Assembly (NCBI GenBank): GCA_025435555.1
Contig: JAIWWG010000013.1
Location: forward strand, 124,001-188,000
Direction of reading: 5' to 3'
Length of the DNA stretch: 64,000 nucleotides
Source of the DNA: Chytriomyces cf. hyalinus JEL632
Lineage: Eukaryota; Chytridiomycota; Chytridiomycetes; Chytridiales; Chytriomycetaceae
The notes under the pieces are model-generated. The model did no database searches. It was not told where the DNA came from and saw only the letters and a list, made by a program, of their open reading frames with translations. The translations under genes and the position numbers were made by a program. This document shows positions 12,126 through 23,598 of the stretch, in pieces. The stretch's first letter is position 1, and every line of letters starts with the position of its first letter.

Positions 12126-13716
12126 ATGATCAAAGACCGACGCACCTTTGCGCGAACCTGGATCCCGTCTCTGCTCATCGCCTTCATCTTCCTCGTGCTT
12201 GTGAACAGGTGCATGGGTAAATTGGCCTGGCTTTGTCTTGAATTGGGTCTGCCAGAAACAGGCGCTGATGAAACCCCTCCGCAGTCAGCCATTTTAGAGG
12301 TTACGCCAAAGATGACTCAAATTCCAGTCCTCGAAACGCTTTCGAATTCGAAGACGCTCATTCGCGTGGGAATAATCTAGCTTCATCGCAAGACACTGCA
12401 AAACCGCCAAACACGAACGAAGCTTTCGCGTCTTACCAGAAAGAATACGGCACTGCCGATGCATCACGGTACGCAAAGAATGTGGAAAAGTTGAAGCGGT
12501 TTCTGCGCTGCAAAACGGACGCAACTTGCTCGAAATCAGAAAGAACAGTTTTAATTCTAGGTTCCAGCCATTTCGGTAAATAACGCGACTTGTTTGTTAT
12601 TGACAACGCAAGTAATCGAAAAGCTTCGAAAAAGAAAACGCATTAAAGGGCCATACTTCCGGGGAACATATTTGGGCGCGAAGCGTCATGCATTCGTTGG
12701 ATCTCCTCGGGTACACCTACTTGTTGGCGAGTGATGAACGGGAATCCTGGGCTTTGTATCAAATTGTTGGCAGTGAAACAAAAATGGTCATTATGGAGGA
12801 TATTGCTGTCGAGCGATGCTGGGATGGACGCGTGCGAGGTGAAGGGTACGAATGCATTGCAACGCCCGCTCGTCCTTTCGATATGCCCGTTTGGAAGCTG
12901 TTTTCATTTGATTTCTGGGCCGGAGGAAATCATCCTGTGAGTGTAGCCTGCGGGTAATTTTTTTTCGCTGCCGTTTCACTCACGATATGTGTTCTCATTA
13001 AGCTTGGAGGCGAATGGCAATTGAGTCCTGAAAATTACAAGGCAACCAAGCCTTACACAAGTACAACTTACCTCGGATATTCAATTGAAAACTGGTGCAA
13101 GAAAGTGCCCTTTGTGAACCAGCGTCAAAACCGAGTCTATCTCTTGGCAAAACACGCAGGCTACGTCAAAGAATCCGTCATTGACATGTCCATTGTCCAA
13201 AATCTTTCCCAGGAAGGTGTCAAATTCGTCATGGGCGGCGGAGAGCCCAACGAATCCATCTGGCCCGACGTGCAAAACTTTGGAACGCTCACACAGCCGC
13301 AATTTCATCTCGAATTGAGCAAAAGCAAAGTTTTGATGGGTCTTCGGAATCCATCCACGTCTCCGTCTCCATACGACGCGTTGTGTCTTGGTGTTGCGTT
13401 TGTGAACCCAATTATTTCACATAATCGGGAAAATCCTTTGGACGAGTCGCACTGGGAACTGCAGCAACCGTTCTTAAAATATGTGGGCGAACCGTTCGTG
13501 TACAATGTGCATGCAGACAACAAAACTGAAGTCATGGATGCTATCCGGCGTGCAATGGCGGCTCCCCTATTTGACCGAAAGATTCTTGCCCACATGACAA
13601 CACAAGCGGCAAAGGAGAGGCTGCAGAGAATCGTGAATACGGATTGGAGAGCAAAGGCCAGAATTGTTGCTGACGTGTTTTCAGAGTTTGGAGGGGATCG
13701 CGTTTTTATTATTTAA
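12126..13716 (+). CDS. GT18 (MGAT5-like) glycosyltransferase, copy 1
   Basis: Four exons: 12126-12216, 12285-12575, 12635-12936, 13003-13716; 465 aa. A short cytosolic tail and a signal anchor (residues ~13-26) make it a type II Golgi protein. The C-terminal domain resembles family GT18, the alpha-1,6-mannosylglycoprotein 6-beta-N-acetylglucosaminyltransferases. It carries GLRNPSTSPSPYDAL (nucleotide-sugar-binding region), LGVAFVNPII, GEPFVYNVHADN and a terminal helix. If function follows family, it adds branching GlcNAc to N-glycans from UDP-GlcNAc. The stem is much shorter than in animal MGAT5 (about 740 aa). The final two exons are nearly colinear with the next gene, so the pair is a tandem duplicate. 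Exon 1-2 boundaries were chosen to keep the frame open. Confidence 0.78.
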
Positions 13717-13785
13717 AAGATTTGGGGGCAATAAAAAAAAATCAGTCAAAATATTTAAAAACCCACTATCAAAACAAAGTCAAAA

Positions 13786-15331
13786 ATGACACTCACGAAA
13801 TATGCCCACATTTCACCGCACATGTTTCAACTTGTTTGCACTCTTGCGTTTGCATTCGCCGTCGTTGCTGTGACCTTGTTTTCCATGGATCGATGGATCA
13901 GTGAGTTGCCCTCGCAAAACCACCGCACTCGCGATATTAACCAGCAGCTTATTCTCGAACAAAAGAGAACCCCCCGAACGCGTCAATTCATTTACTCTCA
14001 GATTTCCCAGCCTTCCACATCACCATCAACGTCACTCAGATCTTGGAATCATTTCAAAACTTGAAGCAGAATGACCAAAAACTCTCAAAATTTATCGACT
14101 GCATCAACTTCAAAAACTGCTCTCAAGCGCAAATGAATGTCTTGATTTTAGCAAGTCCCAACTTTGGTAAAAATCTCTATTGTGGCTTGCTGGTTGATAA
14201 AGCAAGCGAGGGGTAAATTTTTTCACACGCATGGATTCAGGCGAAACAATACGGGGCCACATATCTGGAGAGAATATATGGGCCCGCAGCGTTATGCATT
14301 CGCTGGACCTTCTCGGGTACACGTATTTTATTGCCGACAACCAACAAGAGGCGCTTGCCTTGTACAAAGTTGTTGGGAACTACACGCGTATGGTCATTCT
14401 TTCTGAAGCGGATGTTGAAACTTGTTGGCGGGAACGGGATGATGACGGGGCAACGTGTCTCGCAACAAACAGCAATACTACAGGCATTCCAATATGGAAA
14501 ATATTTTCTTTCTCATTTTGGGCGACCGGGAATCATCCAGTTAAAACGGCCACTTTTTTTTAGGGAGGTTATGGATTTGATGCTTACCAAATGCATTTTT
14601 TTTCGTCTACAAAACAGCTCAGCAGCGAATGGCAGTTGAGCCCGGAAAATTACAAAGCAACAAAACCATTCACAGCACTCACATACTTGGGCTACTCTTT
14701 AGAACACTGGTGCCGCCAGACACCCTACATCCACAACCGGGAAAACCGCGTATACATCCTCGCCAAACACGCAGGACACGTGGGAACCTCAGCATTCAAC
14801 ATGACGCTTGTACAAGACCTATCAAGCGAAGGCATTCAATTTGTCATGGGCGGCGGAAATGCGGGGGAATTCGTGTGGCCCAACGTGACAAACTTTGGGG
14901 TCCTTACAAAGGAACAGTTTCACGTTGAGCTCAGTAAAAGCCGTGTTTTGCTGGGTTTGGGGAACCCGACTACTTCTCCGTCTCCGTATGACGCAATGTG
15001 CTTAGGTGTGCCGTTTGTGAATCCGATTATTGGGTATGACAAGGAACGGCCGTGGGACAGGTCACGGTGGGATTTACAGCAACCGTTCCTCGCGTACATG
15101 GACGAGCCATATGTGTACAATGTGCATGCGGACAATCGATCGGCGGTGATAGATGCTGTTCGGCGTGCAACAAAAGCCCCGTTGTTTGAGAGGAAAGTGC
15201 TGAGTCATATGACAACTGCCGCAATGAAGGATCGCGTTGAAAAGATTGTCTTGTTGGATTGGAGGAGTAAGGCCCTTGAAGTGCAAAAAATGAATATGGA
15301 GTATGGTGGGAATCAAGTGTTCATTGAGTGA
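13786..15331 (+). CDS. GT18 (MGAT5-like) glycosyltransferase, copy 2
   Basis: Four exons: 13786-13900, 14011-14166, 14241-14539, 14618-15331; 427 aa. Signal anchor at about residues 16-35, then a luminal GT domain. It shares with copy 1 the segments IWARSVMHSLDLLGYTY, SPENYKATKP, FVMGGG, NPTTSPSPYDAM and YNVHADN. The last exon has exactly the same length (714 nt), so the duplication included the gene structure. The stem region between the anchor and the catalytic domain is different and shorter than in copy 1. It is predicted to act in the Golgi on N-glycans like copy 1; whether the two are redundant cannot be told. Confidence 0.78.
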
Positions 15332-15530
15332 TGAGGGGGGTATTTTGTGGAATGAATATGGCTTACGCCGCGTTTGTAATATTGTTATGTTGGTACAAGG
15401 ACTCTAACTGGGGCACGACGATGCCCCCAACAAGTGTATAAAAAAAATAAAAGCTGGCATCACATAAACTGAAAACAGAACAGGCGACTCATTTCTGCGC
15501 TTTCTGCGAAAGTAGCTTTCCCTCTACTGC

Positions 15531-16498
15531 TTAAAGAATCCAGTGCTTAAGCGTCGTGCGGGTCTTGTTGTTGACAAGCCCGCCGAACCCAAACGCTGGC
15601 AGGATCCGGCCCATTCTTGCAAGCGTTGAGGGTATAAAATCGCGCCTCACAACCTGAGCCCGTTGTGCGGCGGTCGCCGAGGGATTGTTGTAAATGTCCA
15701 GGCCAAGCAAATGAATCGGAGTTGAAATGAATTGCACCATGCACGGCAACGCGAGCTGCGAGATGGAGTCACAGCTTGTTTTGGACATGGATGTGTTGCT
15801 TTGTAGCATGGTGGCCAGAAATGGGGGTAGCGAGAAGGAAGCAGCCACGGTCAGTGAATCGCGGAGCCCAAACAGGCCATATGAACCCATGGGAAACGGT
15901 CTGGCTGGTCCCAAACTGCACCAGTGCGTCAGCAGCTTGTCCTTGTAAACACAGGCTGCGATGTTGACGGTGGATGACGCGAGGAATTTGGGCAGCAGCG
16001 GATCCGCGTTTGCGGATATCGCAATTGTTTCGGATGAATTTGCCTAAAAGGTCAATTTTTTGCATTTTAGAAACCCTAGTAATCAACGCAATGGCTGGCG
16101 CACAAAAAGTACAAACCGTGATATAGGTGATTGCGTAGACGCTGAACACCGCCACGACGGACGGTTGTCTGGCCAGGACCGCGGGTCGGGTTGCCAGCGT
16201 CCTGAACCCGTCCTGTAGTCCTGCCATCAGCGGCATCCTCCCGCTTGCATTCGAAATGATGCTGCGGTCAATGATCGCAACAACTGCATTCAAACACCGA
16301 CTTAGAAGGGTTAGACATACGCACTCCTTAGAGACAACAACAGAGGCAAAACGCCTCAAGTCTGGGTTGGAGTGGTAACTCACATGGGGCTACGACAGCA
16401 CTCGTGGCCAACGCTGCCACGATATCGATGGACACGCCGAGTCCCAGTTCCGTGAGTTTGGACCGTTGTCTTTGTTGGACATCGATGTGAGCTTGCAT
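15531..16498 (-). CDS. Multipass membrane protein of unknown function, probably fungal-conserved
   Basis: Three exons: 16498-16384, 16283-16075, 16043-15531; 278 aa, starting at the first ATG (MQAHIDVQ). I do not recognise a named family. Several hydrophobic segments are seen, around VSIDIVAALATSAVVAP, VVAVFSVYAITYITVC and LTVAASFSLPPFL. The C-terminal third has conserved-looking motifs (GLFGLRDSLTVAAS, LLGLDIYNN, PAFGFGG) followed by a basic tail. The overall look (small multipass, Arg/Lys loops) resembles fungal mitochondrial membrane proteins, but this is an impression only. The second intron would be just 31 nt; without it the frame shifts and runs out of the recognisable C-terminus. Confidence 0.65.
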
Positions 16499-17077
16499 GG
16501 GATGGATGGCTTTAGGTGGGGGTCTTTGCTTCAAGTTTTAGCGAGTGTGTGGGATAGCCTGACTCAGTTCCAATTCTGTGCGCCGGAGAAAAAACCAAAA
16601 AGAAGAAAAAAAGGAGAGTTCCGAGACCTTCCGAGCACCCCCACAATAATTTGGAAAATTATGAAAACTTTTCTGCTTTGCACTTTTATTCGCTGCCACA
16701 GCTTTAAACGCTTGGGAAGAGCGTGCATTTGTCCACGCGCGACACTGTCTGCTTTCCGGCTAATGTTGCTCAGTGACGAGTTTCCCAGCGGCGACTTGAC
16801 ACGCATTCCTTCACCATTGCAATCTTGCCAAGCGGCTGGTCGTTGATTATTGCCATCGTTTCTCTATACTTAATATCAGGCCGGAGAGAGAGGCAGCCGC
16901 ATCTGGTGTAAGACGCGTTGGTGCCGATCGAAGGTGAAGGAAAGTTTTAAAGAAATTTCCTTTACTTTATTTACGCAAAAACCGATTCACTGCGGCACTC
17001 GATCTGCATCTGCATCTGGGAATGCGATAAATAGATCGAGGAGCTGTCATCTGGATAGAATTACTAAACCGAAACGA
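16499..17077. other. Intergenic stretch, 0.58 kb
   Basis: It separates the start of the minus-strand membrane protein (16498) from the start of the plus-strand reductase (17078), so it is a divergent promoter region. No long conserved-looking ORF, RNA gene or repeat was seen. A purine-rich patch (about 16,596-16,616) and a CT-rich patch are the only visible biases. Confidence 0.5.
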
Positions 17078-18209
17078 ATGCACCTAACCAACAACCCCAA
17101 CGTACTTATCATTGGAGGGGGCGCCTGTGGCGCTTACCATGGCCACCTCCTGAGCCAGGCCGGCCAGCCTGTAGCGATGGTGTGCCGCAGCAACTTCAAT
17201 GCCGTTCAGAAGGACGGATTCCAAGTCGCAGTTGGTGAGGGAGAGGCTAGCGTCGTCTTCCGTCCGTCGAGAGTCTTCAGAAGCACAGCCGAGGCAGCCA
17301 ATGCAGGAATTGCTTTTGAACACGTACTCGTGTTTACGAAAGCAACGGCTGGAAGCGACACTGCGGTCATGGTGGCACCATTGCTCTCTAAACTCAGCAT
17401 CAAGTCTGTTTCTCTCTGGCATAACGGAATCGGCGTTGAGGACTCTCTTGCGCGTGTCCTTGCCGCAAACGAGGCAACTCACTCTGTCGCCCTTGTCTCG
17501 GCTGTTGTCTACGCAGGCATTTCACGGAGACACGAAACACTGATTCGTACCGCTGGCATGCAAAAGAGTGTGGCAGGCTTGGTTGACTACCTCTCGTTGC
17601 ATACAAAACATCAAATGAAACAGGCCTCTGCCGATCAATCACGCTCTCATCAGATGCAGCATTTCAATGAATTGCACACCCTTCTTTCCTCTGCCTTCAG
17701 CTTTACTCCGATCCCGCACATTCAATCCGCTCGATGGCAAAAGTCGCTTTGGAACGCTTCTATTGGCCTTGTGAGCCTTGTTGGGTGCTGTGCAGACGTG
17801 CAAACTGTTGTTCGGACGCAGCAACCACTCGTCAGGGCTCTCATGAAAGAAATTGTCGACGCAGCTAGTTGTGTGCTTGGCACCCCATTAGTGGAGGACG
17901 AAGACGCGACGTTTGAAGATTTGTTGACAATACCACTTGATGACTCTTTTAAGGTAAATTCGTGCACTTTTTTTTTTTTTGGTGTTTCTTTGATGCCATG
18001 ACTGTAGCTGACTATGCATTCTCCAGCCTGACATTGTTTTAGATTGGGAATCAGGACGCGAACTGGACCACCAGGTGCAATACGGTAACCTCATTCTCGC
18101 TGCTAAAGCAGCTGGAGCGTCTGTCCCTCGTCTTGAAGCTCTATACTCTGTCCTGCAGCTGATGGTATTCCAGCGACACAGTCAAACCGCAGGAAACATT
18201 TCTAAATAA
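17078..18209 (+). CDS. Ketopantoate reductase (ApbA/PanE) family protein
   Basis: Two exons: 17078-17953 and 18027-18209; 352 aa. The N-terminal Rossmann domain has the NADPH-binding glycine pattern VLIIGGGACGAYHG right after the start, and the substrate-side motif WHNGIG follows near residue 125. The C-terminal all-helical domain includes WQKSLWNASI (catalytic-Lys region) and ends with a helix bearing RLEALYSVLQL, like the PanE C-terminus. Classical members reduce 2-dehydropantoate to pantoate in coenzyme A synthesis. Many fungal paralogues have other, unknown substrates, so the exact reaction is not certain. Start chosen at the ATG directly before the Rossmann strand. Confidence 0.85.
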
Positions 18210-18402
18210 ACGTTAATAATAAAGCTGATATGTAAAAAAGTTTCCATGGCCACTTCAACATGCGTACAACGCGAAAGTATCAAGAGTGCAGGCGGACATT
18301 AGTGAAATCTTGGAAGACATCCAGCTTCGCTCGTGGAGTTCTGGGCATTTTTGTCAACCAGTCAAGCAAAAGCAAAAAAGTAAAAAACCCGAACAAATAA
18401 AA

Positions 18403-19884
18403 ATGGACGGTGAATTCGATGGGGCACGCAGCCCAGCAGCATCTGCACCAGCGCACGATGGGCTCCCTCCGAAGCAGGAATTCCGTGATAGAGAGCCTGA
18501 GAGAGAGCTCAGACGAAGGTTTCTTCGTCATTTTATTTTTTTTTGGTGATGCATGGTTTTGACTCATTCGATTCCCCCACCTTTAACAGAGACTCTCGCT
18601 CGAGATCTCCTCGGGACAGAGGTGGCCGGGACAGAGAACGCGGGGGCAGGGATTATGGAGACTCGCACAGACCTGCACGAAGACACATTTCTCCCTCTGC
18701 GAGGGTACTTTTTTTTTTCTCTATATTTGCACATCCTGGACTTCCAATGGTCCTTCATTTTCTGCATCAATTACTGACTCTGCGCTTGTGTTTTCTGCGT
18801 TGTTCTCAAGGGCGTCCCGGAGCCGTCAAAAGTACTCGGCGTGTTTGGACTGTCCATCCTCACAAAGGAGAGTGACCTTGACAGACTTTTTGGTGCGTAT
18901 GGCCGCCTTTCGGATATCGCGATCCTTTATGACAAGCATGTGAGCCCTCCTCTTTTTTTTATTTGCTTTTCATTTGTGGTATGTTTACTGTATATTCATT
19001 TAAAAACAGACTGGAAAGAGCAGAGGCTTTGGTTTCATTACCTTTGAAGAGCAAGACTGTGCGAGTAAAGCGCGGGAGGCCATGAACGGATATGTGAGAT
19101 CTTTTATTGTTTTTAGAATTTATTTGTGTCTGTCTAACCTACTTTATTCTTTTTTTTGCCCCTGTCTGCCAGGAATTCAACGAACGCAGAATGCGCGTAG
19201 ACTACAGCTTGACGAAAAGCGGACATGGAGCAACGTAATCAATACTTTCCCGATCTCCCATCATACTTTTCCCTCTCTCCGCAAAGTTCAATGCACCCAT
19301 CCAAACATTGGAAAGCAAGGGACGCTCATCAAAACTGAGAGAACTTTTCCCAACCGCTCTGTTTCAAATCATCAACACTCCAAAAAAAGAAAAAGTTGGC
19401 TCATCAAAACAAAACAACATCTTCAAAACAACTCCAAAAAAACTCCAGGCCCGGGCAGTATTTGGGTCGACCGGAACAGGTACGACGAGGAAGCCGGGAC
19501 GGTGGAAGCAGCTACAGGGATGATCGTGGCGGATACCGTGATGACCACAGAGGCGGTGGCGGGTACAGAGACGAACGTCCAGGTGGCGGTTACCGCGAAG
19601 AGCGTGGAGGAGGTTTCCGTGGAGACGCAATGGGACCTCCGCCGCGATTTAGAGATGACCGTGGGATGGGTTACCGTGATGATCGCATCGGCGGACCGAT
19701 TGGCGGCGGAAGCTTCCGGGATGAGAGAATCAGTTACCGTGATGACAGGATGGGTGGTGGTGGATACCGCGACGACCATGGTAGCGGCGGCTCTGGTTAT
19801 CCTGACCGACGGGCAAATGGAGGCGGAAGGATGGAGAGATATGATCGTCCTCGGTCGAGATCGTTTTCTCCTGGACCACGTTAA
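18403..19884 (+). CDS. Tra2-type SR-like splicing regulator (RRM protein)
   Basis: Six exons: 18403-18518, 18590-18704, 18811-18939, 19010-19093, 19173-19234, 19449-19884; 313 aa. An N-terminal Arg/Ser-rich region (RDSRSRSPRDR) precedes one RRM with RNP2 LGVFGL and RNP1 RGFGFITF. A linker follows with TPGQYLGRP, the hallmark of the Transformer-2 family (TPGxYxGRP). The C-terminus is a long Gly/Arg/Asp-rich tail with repeated YRDDR and GGGYRDE units ending in RSRSFSPGPR. In animals Tra2 has a second RS domain there; here it is largely replaced by an RGG-like tail. Expected role: nuclear activator of exon inclusion through GAA-rich enhancers. A 286-codon overlapping frame across 19082-19942 is a shadow produced by the repetitive tail. 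Confidence 0.9.
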
Positions 19885-20062
19885 GAGGGCGGCTCTTGTT
19901 TTTTTCTGCTTTTGTTTGACCGTTTATTTCCGTTTTATATGAAGGTTTCAAATTTCCTGTGGAGGGGTTGCTTGATGTATACAGAGTTTGGTTGTATTGG
20001 TGAATGGAGATTTGTTAAACCGGTGTATTATTTTAGCACGTGGGGAAAGAAGTTGAGTCAAA

Positions 20063-20797
20063 ATGGCACCAAGCAACGACGGCATCAAAACCACCGTACT
20101 GCGCATCCTCGAGTCACACGGCGTGAGGAGCCAATTCGAACATCTCTTGTCATCGAAGCTGCCGGACGCCCCCAAATCCAAGGACAGCCCTGCCTCGCTT
20201 TCGCCCATTTGGAGTATCGAAATCATTCCAAAAGGTGACCCTCGCATACATTGCATGCTCATTTCGAATACTTAAGTCCATGCTTCAATCGTTTGTTCGT
20301 GAGCTAACCTCTTTTTTTCTCACCAACCTTGCATGTGGCACCGCACCGTGACTTGAACAACAAAAAAACACTGGCAGAGGGAATCTGCACCTTCTCAAAG
20401 CCCTTAATTATTGCAACAGAAGCCTCGCACGAATGCCGTGTGGTCCGATTGGCGCATTCATGGGCGGACGTGTGGGACGTGACCTGTAAGGAGACTTGGA
20501 GAATTTTGCATCCCCAGAGTCCGCCATATCTAAATCATGTCAAACACGCGCACATATACAGACGACCCTCTCTATGAATACGTGATTGCACCCGCCGGAA
20601 ACTGGGTCCCCGCAAATGTATACAGTACCAACCAAGGGGGATTCAAAATTTTCGAGTCGACGAAAGAAGTTGAGGAAGCGATCGAGTTTTCACAGGCATG
20701 GGCAAACACGCTGGAGGAGAGGGGGTATGCGGATGTCGGGCAAGCGCAGGTGCGTTGGTTGGCTGGGAAGGAGACGAAAGGGGCTGCGAAGCTTTGA
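20063..20797 (+). CDS. Hypothetical protein, 171 aa
   Basis: Three exons: 20063-20234, 20378-20485, 20562-20797; spliced length is a multiple of three, and the donors (GTGACC, GTAAGG) and acceptors are reasonable. I do not recognise the family. The N-terminal ~55 residues are mixed and polar. The middle exon encodes beta-strand-like sequence (CTFSKPLIIATEA, CRVVRLAHSW). The C-terminal exon has YEYVIAPAGNWVPANVYST and an acidic helix (STKEVEEAIEF). No signal peptide or membrane segment is present, so it is probably a soluble cytosolic protein. An alternative is that the last exon, which has its own ATG at 20537, is a separate 86-codon gene. Confidence 0.55.
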
Positions 20798-21188
20798 GAT
20801 GAACGATTTGTGTGTGCGTGTGTGGGGAGGTTTTATTATTCAATCGAGAGTTGGAAAGAGTTGGGAAGTAAAAAAAAAAGAAGGTGGAATATTGAGAGTA
20901 TGGAAGAACCCGCTGGGTGTGATGTTGAATCCGTAAAATATGCTGGCCGCTTTGTATCGGGTTTTGGGACACAAGAATTTTTCTTGTTGGTTTGAGCGGG
21001 AGTTCCATTGTCTCTCGCTCTCTCGCCCAAATCTTTTTGTTCCATTTCAACTCTTCTTTCAAGACAGCCAGACGGACGACCCACCCCCCCTTGAGAGACG
21101 CACGCAACACCATACACAGAGCACACTTCAAAGCACGTTGCGAATACGAAGAGCGAACACGAACAACAACCAAAACAGTTCGCCCCAA

Positions 21189-23598
21189 ATGCCAACAACA
21201 GGTGGCCACAATGTAAGCAACAATGCGTCATGATATTGACCCCCTCCCCACCTCCAACAACAACACGTACTGCGTCAACCACCCTTGAAGTGGCGTCAAT
21301 GAATCCGTCCATGATAACAAGCCTAATTTTTAATCAAACTCAAACCCCCGCACAGACCCCCTTCTACCTCTTCGCGAAGCTGATGGAATGCATCCCAGTC
21401 GAAGACATCAGACACCACTTCAAAGTGTACCCACGCTCCTTCAGAGGGGAGGCCGCGATCACGGCCATGGTCGACAACCTCGGCTTTGCTCGCAGCGAGG
21501 CGGAGGAGTGCATGGGTGGTGTTCTCTATGCTCAGCTCATCATAAATGCCGATAAACCACGCGAACAGGAACTCAAGCCACGCCACATTTACTGCGTGAG
21601 CGTCAAAGGCGCTCTCGTCCTGCGAGATGTCAAGGCCAAGCGGTTGCTGGCAGAGTCACCTCAAACGATCTACTCGAACCCTCGTTTCAATGCTTCTACA
21701 AACATTCTCTACGTTGACAGGGATATGGATGGGAACTTGGCCTTACCAGAAGCAACGCTGAATGTGTTGTTCCGATACGCGTTGGGTGACCGCCAGCCCA
21801 ACCTGACGCGTTTTGAAAACCCTGCCACAATATTCTGTGAAGGCATGCCCGAAACTGCTGAAGCTGAGGGCAGCGGGAGCAACGGCTTGACCACCATTTG
21901 GCCCCTGTTTCTTCGAGACCGTGTCGTGAGACTTAAAGGATACACACACGCGTTTACTGGAACGGGCCTTGTTGACTGGGTGCTTCGTTGCTCCAGTGTC
22001 GTTTCACGAGTAGAAGCTATGGCCGTTGCGAGCGCATTTGTCGACGCTGGATGGATTGTGAACGTGAATTCTGAGGATGCGACTTCTCCTGCTCCGTCGC
22101 CGACGCTACCTGGAAGCGCTTTTACTGGCGTAATTCAAGTCAGAGACACAGCAAAGTCAGTGTATCAACCCAGTTTGACGGGCGTTAAATTGCTGGGATG
22201 GGACTTGACAATGGACACGCCCAGTGTCACGAGTGCCGTGCAAGGCTTTTTTCGTGCAAAAAAGACTGGAGAGGCCGAAGAGAGGCCGAGTTCTAGAGCC
22301 TCGATTACCAATTATAATGCTGGTGCTCCTGGAAGAGAATCGATTGTAAATGAGGATCGCGCCGATGGGCAGAGCAGAAAGTCAGACGCTGATTCTGGGA
22401 GTGAGTACATTTTCGTTTTGCCTTGTTTGGGGATTGACCCGCCGTTGCTGACTTAACACTCATTATAAACAAAGAACCACCTGGTTCCAAATCGATGACA
22501 CATCTTGATGTTGACAGCGCTGCTGACGGTGACTTTCACGGGTGGGAAAGCTGCCACACAAACCTAATCTCCATGGATGGGAGCAAGGCGGCTTCTCGCT
22601 CAAAAACTACCAGCATCGCTCCCACGAGCCCTCACATGGCAAACGGTGGCATGTCTGCCGGTACCAGCGCCGGCCAAGTTACTATAGACGAACTCTCTGC
22701 CAACAAAATCATTTCCAAAATCATCTCTGCTGCTCGCCCGAAAGCCGTTGCCATCAAAAAGGCCGCTGCCGCGCAATACAGTCAAGCCAACTTGCCTGAA
22801 ATGCTTCCCATGGATCCTTCCATCCCACGCGACCCACTCGTCGTGCAACTCAAGGAAAAAACGCACACGTTGCGTCTTGTGCAGATCCTGGAAACACAAC
22901 TCCTGTGCGAACAGTTTCGAAAGTACAACCATTTCATGTACAGTCAAGAAAATTTCGGGTTCTGGAGCGAGGCGGATGCGTTCCGGCGGTTATACAGCTC
23001 TGAAAATGCCGTGATTGTTCCTGGCCAACCGATTTTTCACAAGGAAGAGGCTGCGGAGGTTTCAAAACCTGTTCCACCGTTCCCCCAGCTTGTTGCGCAT
23101 GCCATGGCAATTTATTTAAAGTATATTGTGGATGAGGCACCGTATGAAGTCAATGTCGGATCATTGCGTAAAAAGACCATTACTGCCGCTGTCACATGCG
23201 AGGAACTTTTGCCGTTTTTTGAGCTCGTGAACCCAGAGTGCATTGTTTCAGATGCACTGATTGACCCTGCGACCGTGCTGCTACCCGGTACCGAAGCCAT
23301 GCTTACTGGAAGGTTGGCGGGATCAGACGGTACTGTCTCAAAAAACATGACTGCGAGCTTGCTGGATGTTGCAGAAAACCACATTTTCGCGTTGATGGCG
23401 ACCGATAGCGTGCCAAAGTTTTTGAAAACAACAGCGTATCACGATACAATGTTGGACTGCATCAAAAGTGGGGCGTTGAAGCGCTTTGATGACGAGGAAG
23501 GGAAGGCTGAACCTGCGCCAGATTTCGCGAAATTTGCGGCAGATAAACGACACAGTTCCTTGTTCCAGCCTGCCAAACAGACCGAGTTGGACGCGTAG
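21189..23598 (+). CDS. DEP-DEP-RGS regulator of G-protein signalling (Sst2-like)
   Basis: Model: 21189-21212, 21356-22400, 22475-23598; 730 aa. If the first intron is not used, translation could start at 21230 in the same frame. Two DEP-like modules are seen: one near the N-terminus (PVEDIRHHFKVYPRSFRGEAA), the second around 21,900-22,080 (LKGYTHAFTGTGLVDWVL). A Ser-rich linker follows, and then an RGS domain whose first helices are at 22,880-23,010 (LLCEQFRKYNHF, NFGFWSEADAFRRL). The RGS core is interrupted by a longer insert before the final helices (AYHDTMLDCIKSG). Sst2-type proteins accelerate GTP hydrolysis on G-alpha and use DEP domains to dock on receptor tails and membranes. The same window encodes a class A GPCR at 38 kb. 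Confidence 0.85.

Noticed and set aside
3947-15331. Secondary-metabolite biosynthetic cluster
   Set aside because: P450s, an acyl-CoA dehydrogenase and GST-like genes are present, but there is no PKS, NRPS, terpene synthase or pathway regulator.
19082-19942. A 286-codon open frame overlapping the Tra2 gene
   Set aside because: It is the shifted frame of the repetitive Gly/Arg/Asp-coding tail. The real frame has an RRM, the TPGxYxGRP linker and good splice sites.
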